In this document: positions 31,989 through 39,974 of the stretch, piece after piece
How positions within the stretch are numbered: the first letter of the stretch is position 1
Layout: every line of letters starts with the position of its first letter
From: Candidatus Poribacteria bacterium
GTDB lineage: Bacteria; Poribacteria; WGA-4E; WGA-3G
DNA length: 64,000 nucleotides
NCBI GenBank assembly: GCA_012270795.1
Contig: JAAXHO010000219.1
Location: 35,042 to 99,041, forward strand
Reading direction: 5' to 3'
The notes under the pieces: model-generated
Database searches by the model: none
Told to the model about the DNA's origin: nothing
Seen by the model: only the letters and a program-made list of their open reading frames with translations
Translations under genes and position numbers: made by a program

Positions 31989-32825
31989 ATGTCAGAAACT
32001 GAGATAATTCGGATCGGGCATAGTCCCGATTCTGATGATGCTTTCATGTTCTATGCGCTTGCGAAAGGACTGATACCGACCGGACCTTATGAAATTGTCC
32101 ATGTAATAGAAGACATTGAAACATTGAATAAACGTGCGTTAGCAGCGGAGTTAGAAGTTACAGCAATATCTGTGCATGCTTATGCTTATGTAGCAAAGGA
32201 TTATACCCTAATGCCATGTGGTGCAAGCATCGGAGATAATTACGGACCTCTGATTGTATCCAAAGAACCGATAGAGTCTCTTACTGGCAAACGTATTGCT
32301 ATTCCGGGTGAAATGACGACTGCCTATTTGACCATGAAACTGTATCAACCTGATGTAAAAACAGAAACACATCGATTTGATCAGATAATTCAAGCAGTGC
32401 AGGACGGTAAAGTTGACGCAGGCCTCATCATTCATGAAGGACAACTGACTTACGCACGTGAAGGACTACACAAAATTGTTGATTTGGGGGAATGGTGGTA
32501 CGAAGAGACAGGGTTGCCCTTACCACTGGGAGCTAACGTAATCCGTCGAGATCTTGGCATTACAAAGATAAAGAATATCACAAAGTTGCTAAAACAAAGT
32601 ATACAGTATTCACTTGAAAATCGTGAACGTGGACTTGAATATGCGATGACTTATGCACGTGATATGGAAACTGACCTTGCTGATAAATTCGTTGGTATGT
32701 ATGTCAATGATTATACTCTGGACTATGGAGAAAACGGTAGAAAGGCAGTTTATGAGCTGCTCAGTCGTGGTCATGCAGCGGGTGTGATTCCACACAGAGT
32801 AGAAGCGGATTTTGTTAATATCTAA
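31989..32825 (+). CDS. MqnD-like 1,4-dihydroxy-6-naphthoate synthase (futalosine menaquinone pathway)
   Basis: IRIGHSPDSDDAFMFYALAKG, EVTAISVHAYAYVAKDYTLMPCGASIGDNYGPLIV. Confidence 0.85.
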   Translation: MSETEIIRIGHSPDSDDAFMFYALAKGLIPTGPYEIVHVIEDIETLNKRALAAELEVTAISVHAYAYVAKDYTLMPCGASIGDNYGPLIVSKEPIESLTGKRIAIPGEMTTAYLTMKLYQPDVKTETHRFDQIIQAVQDGKVDAGLIIHEGQLTYAREGLHKIVDLGEWWYEETGLPLPLGANVIRRDLGITKIKNITKLLKQSIQYSLENRERGLEYAMTYARDMETDLADKFVGMYVNDYTLDYGENGRKAVYELLSRGHAAGVIPHRVEADFVNI

Positions 32826-32941
32826 TACCATTTTTATTAAATTTTCTCTCATTACTGGCTGTTAGAAATGAAACGGAGAACGGAAACCCAAACTAGCAGT
32901 TTATGCCACAAAAAAGAGTCATCATCAATTAGAAATGGTAT
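32825..32941. mobile_element. Short MITE-like element, ATACCATTT TIR family
   Basis: ATACCATTTTTATTAAATTTTCTCTCATTA at the left; TTAGAAATGGTAT at the right; internal CGGAAACCCAAACTAGCAG resembles the 25297 copy in the other orientation. Confidence 0.65.
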
Positions 32942-33015
32942 AATTTTAGTGTTTTTTGTTCTAAATCGGGGTTACAAACCCCTCTTAAAAGCGTGTTTAA
33001 CATAAAGTTCCAGAT

Positions 33016-33219
33016 ATGGACACGAAACGCCGCAGAAGTTTTCAGTTAGAAGATGCTAAGGGTAACAAACTGGCATCAGGTATAATCTATGATGAGGGGA
33101 ATGTGCAGATAATGTGGCGGAAAGATATAGGTTATACAGCAGAACAGTATTCGTCAATCAATCCAGTGTTAGATTTAATGCCGGGAGTGGTTTTGATACG
33201 TCTCCTTGAAACTGAATGA
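33016..33219 (+). CDS. Small hypothetical protein
   Basis: 67-aa ORF MDTKRRRSFQLEDAKGNKLASGIIYDEGNVQIMW; plausible codon usage, no family recognised. Confidence 0.45.
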   Translation: MDTKRRRSFQLEDAKGNKLASGIIYDEGNVQIMWRKDIGYTAEQYSSINPVLDLMPGVVLIRLLETE

Positions 33220-33237
33220 ATAGATATAACAGTATAA

Positions 33238-34116
33238 CTAACGTAATCGTTTATCTGCGAACTTAATTATCTGTCCACTTTCTTGTGCTATATACATATA
33301 TCCAAGTCCGTCTAAAGTTACACCTTCTTGATCATTACCCGGTAACAGGTAATGATGAAGTTGATTTCCATCGCGTTTCATTTCAACCAGCAGGTTTGTC
33401 GTATCACTGATAATCATGAGATAATCTGACTGTGTATCATAAGAAAGGCCAGAAATATCAACGAAATCCATCTGAAGATATCTGACGATGTTCCCTTCTG
33501 AGACCTTAGTTTTAGATGAATTCAGTGGTACCACAACTTCACACACGATGGAAGGTTCAGCGTCTGGTTTCAAACTATCGGATTGATTACCTATCCAAAA
33601 AGATCCCCCCTCCTTATGTGAAGAATCAGGAACAAAGACAATCCCCTCTACCCCCATCCCACCTTCTTTCAATAGTATTTTGTCCTCAAATGTTCGGTTT
33701 ATGATGAATTCCCTATCTATTGTTAGCGTTTCAGGATTAATTTCTAAAATAGATTCATTGTCTTCTACTACAGCATATACCAAACCTGTTGCGGGGTTTG
33801 TCGTTACGCCTTCAAGGTCTCGTTCTTGTAGATTCTTTGACTGGATATCTGTTCCATCTGGACGGATTTCATGGATAAAACCGCCATCATCTACAACGAA
33901 CAAAGTTTTTCGCTTTGGATGATATGTAATACCAGAAGGTTCGGCAATTTGTGCTTTACTAATATCGCCTTCCCAAGTGTATGGTAGTTCAACGGGTGTA
34001 TTTAATGCACGTTTTTTCCGTTCAGCTTCTTCTATTTGCATGAGTAAATAGACTAAGAAGGCACAGACACAAAACAAGCAAAATAAGAGCATTGTTTTTT
34101 TATAGCGCATTGGCAT
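33238..34116 (-). CDS. SdiA-regulated/NHL-like beta-propeller membrane-anchored protein
   Basis: N-terminal TM; EPSGITYHPKRKTLFVVDDGGFIHEI, DLEGVTTNPATGLVYAVVED, DISGLSYDTQSDYLMIISD. Confidence 0.8.
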   Translation of the reverse strand: MPMRYKKTMLLFCLFCVCAFLVYLLMQIEEAERKKRALNTPVELPYTWEGDISKAQIAEPSGITYHPKRKTLFVVDDGGFIHEIRPDGTDIQSKNLQERDLEGVTTNPATGLVYAVVEDNESILEINPETLTIDREFIINRTFEDKILLKEGGMGVEGIVFVPDSSHKEGGSFWIGNQSDSLKPDAEPSIVCEVVVPLNSSKTKVSEGNIVRYLQMDFVDISGLSYDTQSDYLMIISDTTNLLVEMKRDGNQLHHYLLPGNDQEGVTLDGLGYMYIAQESGQIIKFADKRLR

Positions 34117-34167
34117 AATTCCATAAAAATGATTGTCAATTCAGCAGAGATATTTTGGTGAAATTTG

Positions 34168-34562
34168 AAAATAATTACACACTTCCATACCCCGGTAGGT
34201 GCGATTTCATGAAGATAAAAAAAATAATTCGGTAATTTTCTTAGTCCCGTAGGGGCGATATGTTTATAGAAAAAGGTCTAACAAGGGATCTTTAGTCCCG
34301 TAGGGACGATATGTTTATCTAATGGTTTATTCTACACATATCGTCCCTAATGAAGTTTAAGTTATTAAATGGGTAATTCTAATTTTTCCCCAGCACGGTA
34401 GGTGCAGTTTCCTAACCAATGCAGAATACCACACGCGTATTCTGCATTGGTTAGGAAAACGCACCGAGTATCTCTACGAATTACCTAATTTATTTTTTAA
34501 TCTTCATATAGCATTCCCCGCCTACCGTTCTGGGGTATTATTGATAGTGTGTAAATAATTCC
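34168..34562. mobile_element. ~395-bp MITE-like long inverted-repeat element with a nested perfect palindrome
   Basis: Left AAATAATTACACACTTCCATACCCCGGTAGG...ATGAAGATAAAAAAAATAATTCGGTAATT mirrors right AATTACCTAATTTATTTTTTAATCTTCAT...CCTACCGTTCTGGGGTATTATTGATAGTGTGTAAATAATT. Confidence 0.75.
34408..34458. repeat. Perfect 22-bp inverted repeat with 7-nt loop
   Basis: TTTCCTAACCAATGCAGAATAC (34408-34429) / GTATTCTGCATTGGTTAGGAAA (34437-34458). Confidence 0.95.
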
Positions 34563-34671
34563 ATATTCTACCATATTTTATTTTTTGTTTTGATAGGCAA
34601 GTATGATAAGAAACTATCATATTCTTTTTGAGATGTCAAGTAAAAAAAATGAGGTTGTGTTTTCATTTCCC

Positions 34672-34700
34672 TTGACAAAGTGAAAAATGAATGATATAAT
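34672..34700 (+). promoter_or_regulatory. Consensus sigma70 promoter upstream of the crystallin-domain gene
   Basis: TTGACA (34672-34677) - 17 bp - TATAAT (34695-34700), 55 bp before ATG 34755. Confidence 0.75.
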
Positions 34701-34754
34701 AAGTTACTAACATCGGAAGTAAAGATATTATGACCTACAGCGAAGGATATTAAT

Positions 34755-36179
34755 ATGGCGAGTAGGCCAAGATTGGTTGTTGAAGTCTTTGAACATGTCA
34801 ATTATCACGGACGCAAAATAACCCTCATAGATTCCATTCCGAATACTACCGAAATTGGTGCACAGGACGTTATATCATCTATAAAGATATATAAGGGTCC
34901 CAGTTTCGGTGCGGCACCAAACTACAAAGCAATTTTTCATGAACACCACAATTTTCGTGGTAGAAGATTGGTTTTAGCACCAGGGTTCTATCCGAATATT
35001 CATGAAATACCTTACAATTTTGGTGATGCTATAACATCAATAAGTTTTAGTCCTGCCGCACACCCGACTCCACCTGAGTATGGTTCAGTGCCTATTATCA
35101 TTGAAGTGTTTCGCGATGTAGATTTCAATGGGCAACGCAGCGTGATTCTACGGGATGTGAGTTCCATGTTTGAAATTGGTATGAATGATGCGATTTCTTC
35201 CATCCGTATTCAGCGTGGTCCGAATTTTCCATTCAGTGGATGTCACATTTTCTTATACGAACATGTGAATTTTGAAGGACGTAGAATTAATTTAGGTCTT
35301 AACTCGCGCCAATTCCAACAATCCATCAGGAATATGCGCGCACTTCCAGACTCACAGTCATTTTCAGATATAATCTCTTCTGTAAAGATTGTCCCATTAG
35401 GTATATTCAGGGTGTTAATTGTTGTAGGGGACAACCTTACAGGGGAACCTGCCGTATTAGAGTCACTCACGATGCTTGAAGGGTTAGAGTTTCAATTTAC
35501 CACAGTGCATATAAATGACAATCCTGATAACCGTGGCGATGCCAACAACGCTATAAAACTGTCAACTATACTTCTTTCTGAATACGACATTATTTGGTTC
35601 ACTTGGAATGCCCCTGGACATGATGGGGAATACTTCCTTGAAGATGCGGATGAGGAAATAAGAGAATTTGTTAGAAAGGGTGGGATCGTCTGGGCATCGG
35701 CGATGGACAACAATATTGTACAACCTGATGGGGTGCATGCAACTGAACCCGAATGGCGTGGGGATTGGTTACCAGTAGACCGACATCCAATAAAGGTCAT
35801 AAATTCCAGCGATTCAAATGTAGAGATTACAGAAGATGGGCAAAAAACTGGGATGTTTACATGGCCTCACAAAATTAATGTAGATTCCTTAGTGACGGAT
35901 GACCATTGGGTGACGGATGATCCAAGTTATCACAAACTTGCAATAAGAGAAGACAATAAGGATGCCGTCAGCATCTTGTTACCTTGGGGTGAAGGCTATT
36001 ATGTGGGTTTTGCAATTGATACCCGTGATGCGCATAAGACCGCTATCGCCAAACCTTTAATTGAAAATATACTCTGTTATTTAGCGAACCTTGCGTGGCA
36101 GACATCTCCCCGTCAACCCCTAAAGGGGAGGCACGCTGTAAGTCCAAACAGTGAAATCATGTTTCAAGTAAAAAAATAA
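34755..36179 (+). CDS. Beta/gamma-crystallin (four motifs) + ThuA/GATase1-like domain protein
   Basis: EHVNYHGRK...QDVISSIKI, EHHNFRGRR...GDAITSISF, RDVDFNGQR...NDAISSIRI, EHVNFEGRR...SDIISSVKI; then FRVLIVVGDNLTGEPAVLESL...EIREFVRKGGIVWAS. Confidence 0.78.
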   Translation: MASRPRLVVEVFEHVNYHGRKITLIDSIPNTTEIGAQDVISSIKIYKGPSFGAAPNYKAIFHEHHNFRGRRLVLAPGFYPNIHEIPYNFGDAITSISFSPAAHPTPPEYGSVPIIIEVFRDVDFNGQRSVILRDVSSMFEIGMNDAISSIRIQRGPNFPFSGCHIFLYEHVNFEGRRINLGLNSRQFQQSIRNMRALPDSQSFSDIISSVKIVPLGIFRVLIVVGDNLTGEPAVLESLTMLEGLEFQFTTVHINDNPDNRGDANNAIKLSTILLSEYDIIWFTWNAPGHDGEYFLEDADEEIREFVRKGGIVWASAMDNNIVQPDGVHATEPEWRGDWLPVDRHPIKVINSSDSNVEITEDGQKTGMFTWPHKINVDSLVTDDHWVTDDPSYHKLAIREDNKDAVSILLPWGEGYYVGFAIDTRDAHKTAIAKPLIENILCYLANLAWQTSPRQPLKGRHAVSPNSEIMFQVKK

Positions 36180-36228
36180 ACCGAGAGAATCTGTATCTGA
36201 AAGTGAAATTTTACCAGAGGAGAAATAA

Positions 36229-38550
36229 ATGCGTCTCATTTTTGCAGTAATCTTTTTAATCTTTGTCGTTAGTGTAATCGGTTTCTTTGCCTATAGATAT
36301 CTGATTCAGGACGATCCAGCTAACCAAACTAACGTCCTACGATGGATGGGTGTAATTGGGATAGTATTCTTCATGGGTTTAGCTGCTTTTGTCGGTTCTG
36401 TTATTCGTTATAGAATACCGAAAGCTGATGTTGCACTCGTCAGAACAGGGGGTGCGAGAGAAAAAATCGTTACTACCAGTGGTCTCTGGGTGAACACTAT
36501 CATACATGAAATTAAAGAGATCTCACTCAATACGATGCGCATTGAAATTGTACGTGAAGGTTCTGATTCTTTAATCACAAATGACTTCAACCGTGCGGAT
36601 GTTGAGGTGGTTTTTTACCTTAAAGTATATCCAGATCAACCGGAAGAAAAGGATATTTTAACAGCTGCACAGGCTCTTGGTGATAAGTCCATGACACCAG
36701 AGACAGTGAGAGAACTCATTGAACCGATGTTGGATGGTGCGTTAAGAAGTGTTGCTGCAGATAGTATAATTCAAGACCTACTTCAAAAACGTGTTGAATT
36801 TGCTGATAATGTGTTAGACGCATGCGGTGCAAACTTAAAGCTACACAACGGTTTAACTCTGGATACTGTTTCTATCATCCGAGTGGATCAAACACCAGTT
36901 CAAGACTTAGATCCAACTAACCGATTTGACGCAGTCGGTATAAGAGAAATCACTGAAATTACTGCTGAACAAGAACGGGAAAAAGAACGTATTGTACAGG
37001 AAAAAGAGGTCGCAATAAAACAAATTGAAGTTGATGCGATCCTATTAAAACTTGAATTAGATCAGAATGAAGCTTGGGGTGAATCTGATCAACAGAAAAA
37101 CATTGCTATTTATGCTGCTGACCGAGAAGCGGATACGATAAGGTTCCAGTATGAAATGGATCAGAGTATTCAAGAACGTGAATATGAAATGAAACAGGAG
37201 GTTGAACGGGCGCGGATCGCACAGGAACAGGTCGTACAAGAACGTGAAATTGAAATGTTGCGAGATGTAGAAGTCCTCCGGGTACAACAGGAACAGATCG
37301 TACAAGAACGTGAAATTGAGAAAAACCTTATTGTTGAAACAAGACAAATTGAGCAATCCAAAGTTGTACAACTCGCTGAAATTGAGCAGCACCTGACTGT
37401 TCAAATGGAGAAAATTGAACAGGAACAGACAATTGATGTTCGCGAAATTGAAAAAGAACTTATGGTTGAAAAAGCACGCATTGCCCAAGAAGAGGGTGTA
37501 CAGTTGCGTGATGTTGAACGTGACTTGGTCGTTCAAACTGCTAAGTTTGCACAGGAACAACAGGTACAACAACGCGAAATTGAAAAGAACCTTGTCGTTG
37601 AGACCGCACAAATTGACCAGAACAAGCAGGTGGAACTTGCTGAGATCGCAAAGATATTAGCAGTTGACATTAGTAAGATTGATCAAGAACAACAAGTGCA
37701 AGAACGTGAATATCAGAAAGAACTCTTCGTGGAGAAAGCGCGTATCGCTCAGGAAGAGGGTGTTGAATTGCGTGATGTTGAACGAGAATTAGTCGTCCAA
37801 ACTGCTAAGTTTGCTCAAGAACAACAGGTACAACAACGCGAAATTGAAAAGAACCTTGTCGTTGAAACTGCACAGATTAATCAAAACAGAGAAGTTGAAC
37901 TCACAGAGATTGCTAAGATGCTGGCTGTAGAACAATCGCGTATTAACCAAGAATTAAGGGTCACACTCACTGACGAAGACAGGAAAATAGATGTTGCGAA
38001 CAAACAGCAACTTACAGCACTTGCTGAGAAAGAGCAACTTGAGGCTGAAGCAGAACGGATGGGGGCTGAAGTCAATGTTACTGCCACAGAGCAAGTAAAA
38101 GAAGCGGAATGGCAGCGTGATGTTGCTATCATCGGTGCAGAAGCTCAGGCACAACCGATTGAACGGCTCGCTGATGCTGTTCTGTCAGAGGCACGTGCGA
38201 AAGCACAAGGTGAAATGGCAGAATATGAAGCACGGAACGTGGCTGAACAACGCGTCCTTGTCCAAGAGGCAGTCCTTGAACTGATTGATGAAGCACCAGA
38301 TATTTTAGAACAAATGATGCGTCCCGTTGAAAAAATTGATAATATCAAGATTCTTGATATGGGTAACAGCGATGGCAAAGGTGGAATTAATCGCAGTAGC
38401 ATGGGGCGTTTGGCAAATGCATTGCTTGATACGGGTGCGATTTCTCCTATGCTTAAAGAACTATTTAACTTTGCTGATGTAGATGCTGAACAAGTAGCAG
38501 ACAAAATCGCGGAATACCTTGCTGACCTTGTTAACCGTCCAAACCAATAG
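36229..38550 (+). CDS. SPFH/band 7 (flotillin-like) membrane protein with extended hendecad repeat region
   Basis: N-terminal TMs, DVALVRTGGAREKIVTTSGLWVNTIIHEIKEISLNTMRIEI, repetitive coiled coil, C-terminal AEAQAQPIERLADAVLSEARAKAQGEMAEYEARN. Confidence 0.85.
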   Translation: MRLIFAVIFLIFVVSVIGFFAYRYLIQDDPANQTNVLRWMGVIGIVFFMGLAAFVGSVIRYRIPKADVALVRTGGAREKIVTTSGLWVNTIIHEIKEISLNTMRIEIVREGSDSLITNDFNRADVEVVFYLKVYPDQPEEKDILTAAQALGDKSMTPETVRELIEPMLDGALRSVAADSIIQDLLQKRVEFADNVLDACGANLKLHNGLTLDTVSIIRVDQTPVQDLDPTNRFDAVGIREITEITAEQEREKERIVQEKEVAIKQIEVDAILLKLELDQNEAWGESDQQKNIAIYAADREADTIRFQYEMDQSIQEREYEMKQEVERARIAQEQVVQEREIEMLRDVEVLRVQQEQIVQEREIEKNLIVETRQIEQSKVVQLAEIEQHLTVQMEKIEQEQTIDVREIEKELMVEKARIAQEEGVQLRDVERDLVVQTAKFAQEQQVQQREIEKNLVVETAQIDQNKQVELAEIAKILAVDISKIDQEQQVQEREYQKELFVEKARIAQEEGVELRDVERELVVQTAKFAQEQQVQQREIEKNLVVETAQINQNREVELTEIAKMLAVEQSRINQELRVTLTDEDRKIDVANKQQLTALAEKEQLEAEAERMGAEVNVTATEQVKEAEWQRDVAIIGAEAQAQPIERLADAVLSEARAKAQGEMAEYEARNVAEQRVLVQEAVLELIDEAPDILEQMMRPVEKIDNIKILDMGNSDGKGGINRSSMGRLANALLDTGAISPMLKELFNFADVDAEQVADKIAEYLADLVNRPNQ
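37333..37992 (+). repeat. Ten tandem 66-bp (22-aa) coding repeats inside the SPFH gene
   Basis: Units start V(E/Q) at 37333 and every 66 bp, e.g. VQTAKFAQEQQVQQREIEKNLV at 37531 and 37795; units 3-6 and 7-10 form a 264-bp higher-order repeat. Confidence 0.9.
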
Positions 38551-38642
38551 TCACGCGTAACTAATTCACATAGAAGATGATGGTTTACCTATCTACTTCC
38601 CACCTTCATTCTACATTAAGATGAAACGAGAAGACAAGAAAT

Positions 38643-39974
38643 ATGCGTCACCAGAGAATTACTACCAGACAACAACGTAAAAAAACACAACGGTGCCGAT
38701 CGTGTCGTTCTAATAATGGGAAACGTTCTTGTCCTGCCCTCAGCGGTACAATTATCTGTCCAGAATGTTGTAAGTCGAAACGTGCAAAAATCCCTGGATG
38801 TGATCACCGATGCCGATACTTTAGTCCACTCCTCGTAAGAAGTCGGAAGGTTGCGCCCCCTGAATATCCACTACACCTGTGTCTTGTGAGTCATTCAAAA
38901 GATACGGGTATGTTCATCGTAGTTGGCACCCGCAAACGTCCGGATGGTAATCTCAAGGCGATGTTTCTGCTTTTAGATCTTTGGAAGAAAGGCATCCGTG
39001 ACTGCTTCTATGATGCTAACTTATCAGAAAAAGATTTAGAACGCACCTGTCAACGTTTTGGTAACAGTTTCATTGTTCCTGAACAAGTCTTGCCTGAAGA
39101 GGAAAGTGAAGAAGAACATGAACATGAAGAGGAAGATAAGAAATCAGATCCCAGGGACGAATTGGTTCGTATTCCAAGAAATACACTTGTTATTGAAGCT
39201 GAAACTGCGTCACATTTTGACAATGGCATAAAAATCATTAATAACGATGAAGCATCTAATAAGAAAGCGATTGACAGTCCGAGAAACGCTCGCGGAATCT
39301 ATGAGGTTTATATTCCAAAAACTGGAAAATGGTATGTGTGGATTCGCACATTCTATAAAGCAGGAAATCAGGATTCATATTGGATTGGTATTGACGATGC
39401 AGAACCCTATCCCTGGGACGAACAGGGTGGTCCAAATGCTATCAAAATATGGTCGGTTCCTGGTGATGAATCCAAATGGCATCGTTGGATTTGGGACACC
39501 TCAACCCATCCGCGTGGGAAATCTATCCCTGGTTTCTTCCGAATAAAACGAAAGGGATACTACCGACTCTGGTCAAAAGGTAGAGAACCTGGTACACTGT
39601 TAGACCAAATATTATTGACACGTTCACGTAGATTCAATCCACAAAATGCATCGGATGGTAGACCAATCCCCCCGCTTACAGTTCCACACCCGTATGTCCC
39701 CGCAACATTTGACGAATGTAAGAGATTGATAGGTCATGCGATTGAGATTTCAAAAGTAGTAGAGACAGAATTTCCGTGGGAGTTTAAATACTGGGTTAAC
39801 GAAATTTGGGGAGATGTAAGGCAGTTTCCCAAACTTGAAGGATCGCTCTACAAGTGTCATAAGTGTGAAGAAGATTTACCTGACCAGGCAGTTGATCTCA
39901 TCAAACAACACGCACATTCCGATGAAATCCATTTCTATATCTTGTGCAGAAAATGTGGTGGCGAATTTGACTAA
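38643..39974 (+). CDS. Protein with N-terminal Cys cluster, CBM6-like central domain and C-terminal zinc ribbon
   Basis: CRSCRSNNGKRSCPALSGTIICPECCKSKRAKIPGCDHRCRYFSP; IEAETASHFDNG...GIYEVYIPKTGKWYVWIRTFYKAGNQDSYWIGID; CHKCEE...CRKCG. Confidence 0.65.
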   Translation: MRHQRITTRQQRKKTQRCRSCRSNNGKRSCPALSGTIICPECCKSKRAKIPGCDHRCRYFSPLLVRSRKVAPPEYPLHLCLVSHSKDTGMFIVVGTRKRPDGNLKAMFLLLDLWKKGIRDCFYDANLSEKDLERTCQRFGNSFIVPEQVLPEEESEEEHEHEEEDKKSDPRDELVRIPRNTLVIEAETASHFDNGIKIINNDEASNKKAIDSPRNARGIYEVYIPKTGKWYVWIRTFYKAGNQDSYWIGIDDAEPYPWDEQGGPNAIKIWSVPGDESKWHRWIWDTSTHPRGKSIPGFFRIKRKGYYRLWSKGREPGTLLDQILLTRSRRFNPQNASDGRPIPPLTVPHPYVPATFDECKRLIGHAIEISKVVETEFPWEFKYWVNEIWGDVRQFPKLEGSLYKCHKCEEDLPDQAVDLIKQHAHSDEIHFYILCRKCGGEFD

